From the NCBI RefSeq assembly GCF_022539505.1, contig NC_061508.1, forward strand, positions 267,474,736 through 267,538,735: 64,000 nt of DNA, read 5' to 3'. The notes beneath the pieces are model-generated. The model saw nothing but the letters and a program-made list of their open reading frames with translations, searched no databases and had not been told where the DNA came from. Shown in pieces: positions 22,898-33,445 of this stretch (positions are counted from its first letter, which is position 1; every line of letters starts with the position of its first letter). The position numbers and the translations under genes were made by a program. The stretch comes from Lolium rigidum (taxonomy: Eukaryota; Streptophyta; Magnoliopsida; Poales; Poaceae).

Positions 22898-24083
22898 CTA
22901 GCTTCTGATACTATGGGTACCTTTGTTTTGACGGTGATAAGACTTCGCTGATGAAGTATACTGGCCGCTGAACTCCATGAATTTTCCTTCTTCTTCTCGT
23001 TCCACCACAAGGACCGTGCTGACCACTTGAGGCGTGGCTGCGATATACAACATGAGAGGTTCCTTTTCTTTCGGAGCCACTAGTATTGGAGGTGTCGAGA
23101 TTGTGTGCTCGAGATCTTCGAAAGCTCTATCTGCTTCCTCGTTCCACTCGAACTTTTCCCCTTGCTTGATCAGCGCGTAAAATGGCAACGCTTTTTCTCC
23201 TAACCTGGCGACGAATCTGCTTAAAGCGACGACTCGGCCAGTTAACTGTTGTATTTCCTTTAGCTTGGTTGGTCTCCTCATTGTTACGATGGCTTGGATT
23301 TTCTCTGGATTGGCCTCGATTCCTCTCGCTGACACCAAGTATCCGAGGAGTTCTCCCGCAGAAACACCAAAGGAACACTTCGTCGGGTTGAGTTTGAGGC
23401 AGAACTTGTCGAGGTTGTCAAAGGTCTCCTTGAGATTGTCGATCAGGGACGCGCTGTGTTTTGTTGTTATGACGACATCGTCGATGTATACTTGAACGTT
23501 TTTTCCAATTTGCGTGGCGAGTCACTTCTGCATCATCCGCTGATAGGTGGCTTCCGTGTTTTTCAACCCGAAGGGCATTGTCCTGTAACAAAACATGCCG
23601 TATGGGGTTATAAAAGCTGTTTTGACTTCATCTTCTTCTTTTAATCGGATCTGGTTGTAACTAGAGTATGCATCCAGGAAGGAAAGACGTTCATAGCCTG
23701 CCGTGGAATCGATAATTTGATCGATCCTCGGGAGGGGGAAGTGATCCTTTGGACAGTGTTTATTGAGACACGTAAAGTCGATGCACATGCGAAGGACCTC
23801 AGTGTTTTTCTTCTGGACCAGCACTAGATTGGAGACCCACGTGGCCTCGGTATGTAGCTCCTTGATGAAGTTTGCCTCTCTAAGGCGATTAATCTCGGAT
23901 AGCATTGCTTTGCGGTTTGGCTCGGAGAAATGCTGCAAAGGTTGTCGGATGGGTCTAGCTCGTGGATCCATATTGAGAGGATGCTCGGCAAGTTCCCTGG
24001 GAACTCCTGGCATGTCAGCTGGACACCATGCGAAGATTTCCCAGTGCTCGTGGAGGAACTCGACGAGCGCGCTTTCCTATGCG
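22898..24083 (-). pseudogene. Gypsy reverse transcriptase, interrupted
   Basis: RT motifs are present: CIDFTCLNKHCPKDHFPLPRIDQ, FLDAYSSYNQI, MPFGLKN and the catalytic YIDDVV (about 23470-23490), followed by the connection region (LLGYLVSARGIE, RFVARLGEKALPFY). An in-frame TGA near 23525, replacing a Cys-type codon, and a frame change near 22930 interrupt it. A TAG at about 24079-24081 separates it from the protease, in the same codon context (TAG GAA AGC) as in the neighbouring element at 14600. Confidence 0.85.
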
Positions 24084-24868
24084 CTATCCAAGTTTGTTGC
24101 GATAGTTGTCGTCTTTTTTGGATCTGTCGGGTGGATCTACACTTCCTTCGAGTTTTTAGCACAATCGAAAGTTTGCTCCTTAAGTGGCCTTCCTCCGTCG
24201 GGTAGCACATCATAATCAGTTGTCAACTGTGACGTTGCATACTCTGCTTGCATCTCGAAAGTTTCTGACATTCTGTGAAAGTCTTTGTCACACTTATCCG
24301 CTAGGGCGAAGCTTCCCTTCACCGTGATTTGGCCATTGGGTCCAGGGATTCTGCACAGTAAATATGTATAATGCGGTACTGCCATGAACCTGGCGTAAGC
24401 GGGTCGTCCTAGTAACGCATGATACTGTGATGGGATATCTACCACTTCAAACTCGAGCTTCTCTCTCCTGTAATTTTCTCGGGTTCCAAACTGAACATCG
24501 AGATCTATTTTTCCCAATGGATAGTACGGCTTCTCTGGTGTGATCCCATGGAATCTTGTATCTCTTGGTTTTATATTTTCCAAAGATATATTCATCTTCC
24601 TCAATGTATCCACGAACATGAGGTTTAGACTGCTCCCGCCATCTATGAATACTCGTGAAACATCGAATCCTGCAATCACAGCTGGCAGGATCATAGCTGA
24701 TTGGCCTGGCCGCGGAACTTGGGGCGGATGATCTGCTTGAGTGAACCAGATGTCTTGACTCGACCAATTTAAATACTCGATTGTTGGTGGAGGCATATTT
24801 TCAGCCATGAACACTTGTCGCGAGATCACCTTTTGGGCTCTGTTCGAAGGCCTGCCCTTTTGAATCAT
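24084..24868 (-). pseudogene. Gypsy aspartic protease
   Basis: The retropepsin active site is VFIDGGSSLNLMF (about 24630-24650), followed by ALLGRPAYARFMAVPHY and the conserved RIPGPNGQITVKG. A TAG at 24137-24139 ends the open frame, but sequence downstream still reads in frame for 18 codons to the second TAG near 24080. Both stops look like CAG to TAG changes. The protease would process the Gag-Pol polyprotein. Confidence 0.8.
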
Positions 24869-24899
24869 AGCTACTGATCCGTTTATGTCGATGTAAGGA

Positions 24900-25226
24900 C
24901 CGTTCTACGGGTTTGCCGCAAGTTGCAGTTGATGCCGATTTTCATTGGTAATTGCGGGTGGAGGTGGCAGGTGGATCTCACTTCTTGGCCCCTGCGGGTG
25001 CCCCCTATTTGCTACTTGCACATTGGCATTGCCTGCATACCTGTGCAAAGCTTGGAAAGTTCGACATTCCTTCTGAAGATGACCCGACTGTCTTGTACCG
25101 TCACTATCGAGGTAAAAGTGCATCTGGCATGGTCCGTTCAGCATATCTTCGGGTGATATATTGATTGGTCGTTGGAACCTTGGCCTATTATTTTGTCTGC
25201 TGGAGCTTTTAGCGTCTCTGTGATCG
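24900..25226 (-). pseudogene. Gag C-terminal, zinc-knuckle-like region
   Basis: Short frame with NGPCQMHFYLDSDGTRQSGH and QKECRTF, a Cys/His arrangement in the place of a Gag nucleocapsid. It is truncated on its N-terminal side by the solo LTR inserted at 25232. Confidence 0.55.
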
Positions 25227-25231
25227 CTACG

Positions 25232-26821
25232 TGATACGTCTCCAACGTATCTATAATTTCTTATGTTCCATGCTAGTTTTATGACAATACCTACATGTTT
25301 TGTTTACACTTTATGATGTTTTGATGCATTTTCCGGCACTAACCTATTAACAAGATGCCGAAGCGCCAGTTCCTGTTTTCTGCTGTTTTTGGTTTCAGAA
25401 ATCCTACAGAGGAAATATTCTCGGAATTGGACGAAACAAAAGCCCACGTTCTTATTTTCCACGGAGCCTTCCAGAACACCGAAGGAGATATGGAGAGGGG
25501 CCACGAGGCGGCCACACCACGTGGCGGTGCAGCCAAGGAGGGGGGCGTGCCACCCTATGGTGTGGGCCCCTCGGGCACCCCCTGCGCTGCCCCTTCGCCT
25601 ACTTAATCCCTCCATCGCGAAAACCCTAGTACCGAGAGCCACGATACGGAAAAAGTTCCAGACACGCCGCCGCCGCCAATCCCATCTCGGGGGATTCAGG
25701 AGATCGCCTCCGGCACCCTGCCGGAGAGGGGAATCATCACCGGAGGGCTCTACATCACCATGCCCGCCTCCGGACTGATGCATGAGTAGTTCATCCTTGG
25801 ACTATGGCTCCATAGCAGTAGCTAGATCGTTGTCTTGTCCTCTTGTGCTATCATGTTTAGATTTTGTGAGCTGCCTATCATGATCAGGATCACCTATTTG
25901 TAATGCTACATGTTGTGTTTGTTGGGATCCGATGGATATTGAATACTATGTCAAGTTGATTATTGATCTATCTTATATGTGTTGTTTATGTTCTTGCATG
26001 CTCTCCGTTGCTAGTAGAGGCTCTGGCCAAGTTGATACTTGTGAATCCAAGAGGGAGTATTTATGCTCGATAGTGGGTTCATGCCTCCATTGAATGCGGG
26101 ACGAGTGACGAGAAAGTTCTAAGGTTGTGGGTGTGTTGTTGCCACTAGGGATAAAACATCGATGTTTTGTCTAAGGATATTTGTGTTGATTACATTACGC
26201 ACCATACTTAATGCAACTGTTTGTTGTTTGCAACTTAATACTGGAGGGGGTGCGGATGCTAACCTGAAGGTGGACTTTTTAGGCATAGATGCATGCTGGA
26301 TGGCGGTCTATATTCTTTGTCGTAATGCCCTGATTAAATCTCATAGTAGTCATCTTGATATGCATGTGCATCTCTATTCTGTCAATTGCCCAACTGTAAT
26401 TTGTTCACCCAACATGCTATTTATCTTATTGGAGAGACACCACTAGTGAACTGTGGACCCCGGTCCATTCTTTTACATCTGAAATACAATCTACTGCAAT
26501 CTCTGTTCTCTGTTGTTCTTCGCAAACAAACATCATTCTCCACACCATACATTTAATCCTTTGTTTTCAGCAAGCCGGTGAGATTGACAACCTCACTGTT
26601 AAGTTGGGGCAAAGTATTTTGATTGTGTTGTGCAGGTTCCACGTTGGCGCCGGAATCCCTGGTGTTGCGCCGCACTACACTCCGCCACCAACAACCTTCA
26701 CGTGGCCTTCATCTCCTACTGGTTCAATAACCTTGGTTTCTTTCTGAGGGAAAACTTACTGCTGTGCGCATCACACCTTCCTCTTGGGGTTCCCAACGGA
26801 CGTGTGCATCACGCGCCATCA
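25232..26821 (+). mobile_element. Solo LTR (1590 bp) with target duplication CTACG
   Basis: It begins TGATACGTCTCCAACGTATC at 25232 and ends in CGCGCCATCA at 26821. CTACG stands on both sides (25227-25231 and 26822-26826), proving a single insertion, and no internal sequence remains, so this is a solo LTR left by intra-element recombination. It interrupts gag of the minus-strand host element. ORFs inside it are not coding. Confidence 0.95.
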
Positions 26822-26826
26822 CTACG

Positions 26827-28890
26827 CTGCTCACTATCTCTATGATACTCATCCCGATGATTTCCTCCACTGCTTCCTCGGAAGCCAGCCGCCACTTGGC
26901 TGGGACCGTCGTAGTCAGCGTATTGTCGAGCAAATCGCCGTCTATTTTGATTGTAGTTCCTGTTACGATCTTCGTCGGGTGATCTGTTCCGTTTGTTATG
27001 CACGACATCTTCTCCATCTGCCCAGTGATTTGCTATATCCATAAGATCAACGATTGTTCTCTGGTTGGTCCGGCCCAAATCCTCGATTAGGTCCTTCCTT
27101 TGGATCCCTCCAACAAATGTGTCGATCGCTCTTTCGTCGGATACGTTCTCCGCGGAATTCTTGATGATGTTCCACCGCTGGATGTATGCTCTCATTGACT
27201 CGCCATATTTCTGTTTGCACGCCTTTAGCTGCTCAATGGACGCAGGTTTCTTGCATGTGGAATGAAAAAATTTCATGAACAAGTCCTCGAAAGTTTCCCA
27301 ACTATTGATGGTTCCCGTTGGCAATTTCTTGATCCAGGATCTTGCGGCTCCACTAAGGTGGACTTGGACGCTTTGCATGGTTGTTGCCCTGGTTCCACCC
27401 AACAACTTCACTGTTTCCAGGTAGTCGATCTGCCAATCTTCGGGATCTTGCAGACCGTCAAATTTTTTGTAACTGTCCGGCAGCTTGAAGCCAGATGGAA
27501 ATTTCGTCCTGCGAACTCGTCGAGTAAAGCAACGAAGTCCACACATATCCTCTTCTGCAACTTCTGGCGAATGTCGCCTAGATCTGTTCTCCCTTGCTCT
27601 GTCAACCTGATCTTGTGCCTCTGTATTTCTTGCCGCGTCTGTCCGTGGAGGATCTCGCGTCGTCGTGGTAGGTCGCGGGCTATTTCACCTTGGAGCACTT
27701 TCGGGTTGTGGTGTGATTGGACTCGCGAATGCTGCTCCCATGACTCCTACTCCTGCCATGGCCATCTGGTACAGTGGCTCTCTCGGGTCTCTCGCAGGGG
27801 GTCGTGATAATAATATAAAGGCTTGTGTCGCCATGTATCCAGCTTCCGGTGTTTTGGGGATGATATTCCCTCTTGTATCGATTGACATAAATGACATGTC
27901 GAGATTTTGGATCAACTTCTCTCTTTCTTGCTCAGGTAGATGCGCTAAGCGAGATCTTGCTCTGTTACGTGCTGCTTTGTGGTTGGATTCCGAAGTTCCT
28001 GAATGTCGGCTGAGCTCTGCCCTTCTTCAGCTTGACGCGGAAGCTACGGCTCTCCTATTTTCCAGCTCGGCTCTCTGTTTTTCGAGTTCTCGTTCGGCAC
28101 GGGCGAGTTTATATTGGTACGCTTGCAACTCTTCAGCTGTGGCAGTCATAGTCATCGGCTCTGTGCCGTCTATGGCTTTTGCCGCTCAGTCCCAAGCTGC
28201 CTGCGGAAGTTGCACCATTTTTCGCGTTGTAGGCTCGACATATTTGGTGCCTAAACCTCGCATAAGGTCAGCGGGATTGATGTATGGATTTCCCAAATCA
28301 TCGAAAGCCTCTGACGTCTCCACCTCTGTCGACTTGTCTCTCCGATTGCATAGACTTGATGATATCTTGGAGTTTGATTTTCTTCGGGGTCGGTGACACC
28401 GTCGTATAGATCAGCGAGGACCTCCCGAACAGAAGTAGATATGTTGATGAAATCGAAGCTGTCGATGCTGTCTAAGTTGCTGCTTATATTTGAGTCCGCA
28501 GGCGAGCCGAAGGACATGCTGCCGAAGATCTTGACGAGTTTTCCGCTTGAAGCGGGCCTGGTGAAGCTTGACGGCGAGATCTCTTCTTCGCCTGACTCGA
28601 ACGATGATGACGATCCCGAGAAACCAGAATCGACCGCGAGCGATCCCGAAGAATCCGGTATCGCGAGACGGTGAGATCCCTCCTTTCCGACGCGGAAGTG
28701 GAACCTCCCAAACGTCATCTCCATAGGCTCCTCCATATACGCATATGCATCCACACGGGAGGGCGGGTGAGGAACAAAATCGACTAGACCAGTTTCGATC
28801 TGTTTACCTCTCTCCATCGTGTTGCTTGCCACCGAAGATGTTGTTGATGTTGCCGAAGATGTTGATGATGCCATCGAGATCATCTCCTTG
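26827..28890 (-). pseudogene. Gypsy gag, N-terminal region and capsid core
   Basis: The N-terminal part starts at ATGs near 28885 (MISMASSTSSATST...), 30-40 bp from the primer site. The middle part (about 27550-28250) is broken into short frames. The capsid core (26827-27546) is clear: DPEDWQIDYLETVKLLGG, VHLSGAARSWIKKLP, FMKFFHSTCKKPASIEQL and DIANHWADGED, a Retrotrans_gag domain. It ends in an Asn/Arg-rich tail cut by the solo LTR. Gag would form the cytoplasmic virus-like particle. Confidence 0.8.
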
Positions 28891-28900
28891 TCGCCTCTAA

Positions 28901-28918
28901 TTCCCACAGACGACGCCA
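28901..28918 (-). other. Primer binding site of the minus-strand element
   Basis: On the minus strand, TGGCGTCGTCTGTGGGAA lies two bases from the LTR end at 28921. The tRNA is not assigned. Confidence 0.75.
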
Positions 28919-28920
28919 AT

Positions 28921-29036
28921 TGACAAGGGATTAACTTGTCAATGCCTACAAGTTGTAGACTTGGGTTTTCGTGGAAATAGAGGGCAAGTAGATCTCGAAG
29001 GTTTCAGCCGAAAAGGTGCTCGACTGTTAAAAAACT
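28921..29036 (-). repeat. 5' LTR of the minus-strand element, piece 1
   Basis: It starts TGACAAGGGATTAACTTGTC, the inverted end of the 386 bp LTR family. It is cut at 29036 by the complete element 29037-37374 and resumes at 37375. Confidence 0.92.
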
Positions 29037-30584
29037 TGTTACCACCCGATTTTGGCCAAATCAGGAGATGGGCCGTAAGAGAAGATGGGCTTGAAGGATG
29101 TACACGTGGAGCATCGTCGAAGCGGCCTTGTGCTAAGAGTTTGGGCTAAGTTGCCCGTGTATCTGTAATATAGTAGATCGCATTGTAAATTAGATTAACA
29201 GATAGAGTCTGGCCCGTGCACGGTTAGGTGCACGCCTCAATTAGAAAGTCCCTTGGACTATAAATATGTGACAAGGGATTAACTTGTCAATGCCTATGGA
29301 TTATAGGCTAGGGTTTAGTTAGAAGTAGAGGGCAAGTAGATCTCGAAGGTTTCAGCCGAAAAGTACTCGACGAATATGAAAACTAGGGTTTGCAGACAAT
29401 GATTCGATGATCTTCTCGTCCCTCGACCCCCCTTTATATAGGTGGAGCCGAGGGATTCGTGCTATACAAGGATTACATAGTCCGGGACGGTTTCTAACTC
29501 ATCCCGCCGGATTACAAATAACACTTCCTATTACAACTCTATCTTTTCCTTAAATACATCTTGGGCTCTCGAGTCTTCTTATTCTTCGGGTAGTGGGCCT
29601 TCAATAAACCCCGGGTACTATATTAGGCAGGCCCATTTGGGATGCCTATGTCAATATGTATCTAGGGTTATCGGAAAAAGAGGACAATCATCGTTCAACC
29701 AACACAAATCAGGCGCATCGCCACCCCTTTCTTCGAGGGTTTCTCCCGGGTAAGCACCATGCTGCCTAGATCGCATCTCGCGATCTAGGCAGTATACGTT
29801 TATTCGTCTACCGTGTACTGCTCGTGCTGAAGCCTTGTTGATGGCGAGCAGTACGATTTATCCTTAGGTGTTTAGGGGCTTGCATTGATGCTTTCGCGTG
29901 CATATCTGCGTGGCAATGCCGTCCCTCGACACCTAGCTGCCCTTACACCTATCCAGGTGTAAGGGCAGCATCTTGCTTGTTCGTTACCTAGTAGATCCGA
30001 TCCGTTGTAGTTGCTCCTTGCTCCGCAGGGATTAGTTTAACATCTGCATAGTTAGGCCTTATGCTGGGGTCGGACGATCCGGTAGTGCGTTAGGTGTTGC
30101 TCACCGTCCCTGCGAGGGATGTTCCGGGGATCAACGTTATGTTGGTTTTTAGGCCTCTCGTAGGGGTAGTTTGCATCATCTTCCGTAGCTGCTAGGCCCG
30201 ATCACACGTAGGATGTTCCGGTTATGCGGTGAAAACCCCAAACTGTCGTGGATCGCTTTAGCTTTGTTTTGATCAAGCAGGATCCCCATGTCATTGTAAA
30301 TCCAACGTGAACCATGGGGCGATCGGCTCTTTGAGCCGATCCACAGGAAAACCTGATGAGCCAATAGGGCTCGTATTTAATGTTTACGTGTCTACCATGC
30401 AGGAACAATCGAAGCACTTCCTGATCGGGTCTAGGTCAGGTGGCACGCCCTAGCAACCGCCAGGACGTGGCTGGAAGATTTGCGGGACGACGCGAGGTGC
30501 CAGGGTCCACTAAGCGGCCTTGGGAGCCTCCCGGCTCTTCGTGTTGCTTAGCCATTGCCCGTCGGTGGGTTTTGGAGGGTAACA
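29037..30584 (+). repeat. 5' LTR of the complete element, split by a solo LTR
   Basis: TGTTACCACCCGATTTTGGC at 29037 to GGAGGGTAACA at 30584; about 1158 bp without the nested insertion. The TATA box TATAAATA (29259-29266) directly precedes the nested solo LTR. The same box is intact in the 3' LTR at 36431-36438. Confidence 0.93.
29269..29653 (-). mobile_element. Solo LTR (385 bp) with target duplication ATATG
   Basis: TGACA...TGTCA LTR of the same family as 13279-13664, inverted. ATATG at 29264-29268 and 29654-29658 proves the insertion. The intact 3' LTR of the host (36209-37374) shows the empty site. Confidence 0.96.
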
Positions 30585-30586
30585 CA

Positions 30587-30605
30587 TTCGGCACGCCCGG
30601 TGGGA
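30587..30605 (+). other. Putative primer binding site
   Basis: The stretch TTCGGCACGCCCGGTGGGA begins two bases after the 5' LTR end, the normal primer site position. The tRNA is not assigned, so this call rests on position. Confidence 0.55.
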
Positions 30606-30643
30606 CATCTTCTGCAACATCCACGTCAACACCGACATCCGAG

Positions 30644-33445
30644 ATGGCAGAGGAGCAGATCACATACAAGGATCTCCCTGCGGAGCACAAGAAGAAATAC
30701 GATGAGCTGAAGGCCATCTGTGAAGCCGAGCTCATCGGCTCCTTTGAGACGACCCGTTCTCACAGCATCAAGCTCAAAGGAGACACGTGTCTGTCGCATG
30801 GCGTCAACACGGTAGATCTCAGCCACTCCATAAGGGAGCCAGGGTTCTCCTTTAGTGTCAACATGGCCAGGCTGGTGAACTGCCATAGCGCGGACAAAGC
30901 AGAGAGCAGCCACTCTCGTGGCAAAGATAAAGAAGAGGCCGTTCCACGCGACCGGCCCCAAGATGATGACAGACGGTACCTAACCGAGGAGGAGGTGAGA
31001 AGCACGCGGTGTCAACGCCCACTCTCCGCGCATCTCCTCAACAAATGTGAGCAGCAGTATGACCGACGTCGGCCCTACGACGAGGACGATGGAAGATATC
31101 GTCGGTCTGATGCAGTCAGAAGGTATCGTCAGTATGATGGAAGCAACGACGGGTACAAACGTTGCGCTAGAGGGAGGTCAAGGGAGCAAGAAGACGTGGA
31201 TAAGCACTGGAGCTGTCCCTTCTTCAAACATTGCTGGGACTCAGGAATGAGCCGATTTCCAACAATCGAGAACTGCCCAGAGTGCAAACAGCAAAGGAAG
31301 AGGACAAATGTAGACTCAGTGTTCGAGCGTCTAGGACCTCTCCCACCTCATAACAAACAAGCTGAGTCATCTCAAGCAGAAGACTTCGAGGAGTCAGATG
31401 GAGAAGAAGATCGGTATCACCGACCAAGGTGGTGCCCTGATGGACTCAGCCACTCTCAGAAGCGTAGAGTGCAGCGGCTGCGAAACCTGGAAGAAGCCGA
31501 GGCACAGTACCTGTACACGTTGAGAAGAGCACGGCCCGATCTGGCCGTGAAAATTCAGCAAACATTGGAGACGAAGGCGCGCCCGCCAAAGAAAGTATGG
31601 CGCCCAAAACAGGCAAGAGCCGATGCACAGGCATCGGCTGATGCCGATGTAGAGACGTCGGCTGGTACGAACACAGTGGTCAGGATCTCGTCAGAGATTT
31701 ATGACCCAAGACGTGGTGAACGCGCCTCCAGCGAGTCACGTCACCATAATAAGAAACCAAGAAGTTGTAAGCCCTCATTAAGCATTACAATGGAAAAGGA
31801 GGCCGATCTCAGCGATCGGCCAGCATTATCCCCCATATACGCTTTGCCTGTGTTCAACGTTGACCTGGCAGGCGATGGAAAGCTGGGTTATGGGTTCACA
31901 TCAGCGGACGAGCTAGAAGAGATTGATATTGGTCCTGGGGACAAGCCACGACCAACGTTTATCAGCAAAAAATTAGACCCACATCTGAGGGGCCTGATGA
32001 TAGCCCTGTTAAAAGAGTACCCAGATTGTTTTGCCTGGGATTATACAGAGATGCCTGGATTAGACAGGAGCATCATTGAGCACAGGCTCCCTCTGAAGAA
32101 AGGATTTCGGCCGTTCCAGCAACGAGCACGACAGATGAAGGCTGAAGTCTTGGAAGAAGTTAAGAAGGAGATCAAGAAGATGCTGGACGCCGGATTCATC
32201 AGGCCATGCAGGTACGCTGAATGGATTTCTAATGTTGTGCCTGTGGAGAAAAAGGACGGCCGATGGCGCGTAGCCATAGATTTTCGGAACCTTAACAGCG
32301 CCACTCCTAAGGACGAGTATCCGATGCCAGTAGCAGAGACCCTGATCAATGCAGCTGCTGGTCATAAAATATTAAGTTTCATGGATGGCAATGCTGGCTA
32401 CAACCAATTTTTCATGGCTCCAGAGGATATACACAAGACTGCGTTCAGAGTGCCAGGCTCAGTAGGCTTGTTTGAATATGTGGTCATGACGTTCGGACTG
32501 AAGAACGCCGGCGCAACATACCAAAGAGCCATGAACTACATCTTCCATGATCTAATTGGCAGGTTGGTGGAGATTTACATCGACGACGTGGTGGTAAAGT
32601 CTGTTGCGACAGACGGACACTTAGAGGATTTGCGACAAGTCCTGGACCGAACTCGGAGGTTCGGACTAAGAATGAATCCAAAGAAGTGCGCCTTCGGTGT
32701 GACGGCCGGTCAGTTCCTAGGATTCTTGGTCCACGAGCGTGGGATTGAGATCGGCCTAAAAAGTCAAGAGGCAGTGCGAACGATGAAACCGCCCACCACG
32801 AAGAAGGAGCTCCAATGTCTCATCGGCAAAATTAATTTCGTCAGAAGGTTTATCTCCAACCTGTCTGGGCGAATTGAGCCGTTTATGGGCTTGGTCAAAA
32901 TCAAGCCCAATGAAGAGTTCCGCTGGGGGGCGGAGCAACAACAAGCCTTTGACGATATTAAGGAATACTTGACCAAGCCACCCGTGTTAGTTCCGCCGCG
33001 GCAGGACAGGCCGTTCTACATCTACTTGTCAGTGGCTGACACCTCCATCGCATCAGTGGTGGTGCAGGTTTATGATGGCCTGGAAAAAGTGGTTTTTTAC
33101 CTCAGCAGAAGGATGTTGGATGCAGAAACAAGGTACCCTGAAATTGAGAAGTTGTGCCTCTGTCTGTTCTTCACCTGCACCAAGATCCAGCACCTCCTGG
33201 TGTCAGCCGATATCATCGTTATATGCAAATCAGATGTCATCAAACACATGTTGTCGGCTCCTGTATTAAAAGGCCGACTCGGCAAATGGATGTTTGCATT
33301 ATCGGAGTTTGAAATCCGGTATCAACCGGCAAAGGCAGTCAAGGGACAGGCGCTAGCGGATCTGATTGCTCGAACGGATAAACACGGACGTAGCAGCACT
33401 ATCGGTGCGTGCATGGGCCATGTTCTTCGATGGATCGGTTTGTGA
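30644..33445 (+). CDS. Gypsy gag-like region and reverse transcriptase (frame 1)
   Basis: The upstream open frame begins inside the LTR, but the likely start is ATG 30644 (MAEEQITYKDLPAEHKKKYD). The gag-like part has a Cys cluster (SCPFFKHC ... NCPEC, about 31210-31290) and charged low-complexity stretches. RT follows: WDYTEMPGLD, VAIDFRNLNSATPKDEYPMP, MTFGLKNAGATYQR, YIDDVVV (about 32575-32595), FLGFLVHERGIEI and the connection/RNase H-like fold to ALADLIA. No D-S/T-G-A or DGGA protease motif occurs between the Cys cluster and RT. The frame ends in a spurious tail because of a 1-base insertion at 33369-33372; the pol frame continues from there in the next entry. Confidence 0.85.
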   Translation: MAEEQITYKDLPAEHKKKYDELKAICEAELIGSFETTRSHSIKLKGDTCLSHGVNTVDLSHSIREPGFSFSVNMARLVNCHSADKAESSHSRGKDKEEAVPRDRPQDDDRRYLTEEEVRSTRCQRPLSAHLLNKCEQQYDRRRPYDEDDGRYRRSDAVRRYRQYDGSNDGYKRCARGRSREQEDVDKHWSCPFFKHCWDSGMSRFPTIENCPECKQQRKRTNVDSVFERLGPLPPHNKQAESSQAEDFEESDGEEDRYHRPRWCPDGLSHSQKRRVQRLRNLEEAEAQYLYTLRRARPDLAVKIQQTLETKARPPKKVWRPKQARADAQASADADVETSAGTNTVVRISSEIYDPRRGERASSESRHHNKKPRSCKPSLSITMEKEADLSDRPALSPIYALPVFNVDLAGDGKLGYGFTSADELEEIDIGPGDKPRPTFISKKLDPHLRGLMIALLKEYPDCFAWDYTEMPGLDRSIIEHRLPLKKGFRPFQQRARQMKAEVLEEVKKEIKKMLDAGFIRPCRYAEWISNVVPVEKKDGRWRVAIDFRNLNSATPKDEYPMPVAETLINAAAGHKILSFMDGNAGYNQFFMAPEDIHKTAFRVPGSVGLFEYVVMTFGLKNAGATYQRAMNYIFHDLIGRLVEIYIDDVVVKSVATDGHLEDLRQVLDRTRRFGLRMNPKKCAFGVTAGQFLGFLVHERGIEIGLKSQEAVRTMKPPTTKKELQCLIGKINFVRRFISNLSGRIEPFMGLVKIKPNEEFRWGAEQQQAFDDIKEYLTKPPVLVPPRQDRPFYIYLSVADTSIASVVVQVYDGLEKVVFYLSRRMLDAETRYPEIEKLCLCLFFTCTKIQHLLVSADIIVICKSDVIKHMLSAPVLKGRLGKWMFALSEFEIRYQPAKAVKGQALADLIARTDKHGRSSTIGACMGHVLRWIGL

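Noticed and set aside
13279..29036. LTRs at 13279 and 28921 as the two ends of one element
   Set aside because: They are in opposite orientation and different flanking elements interrupt the interval, so they belong to two separate insertions.
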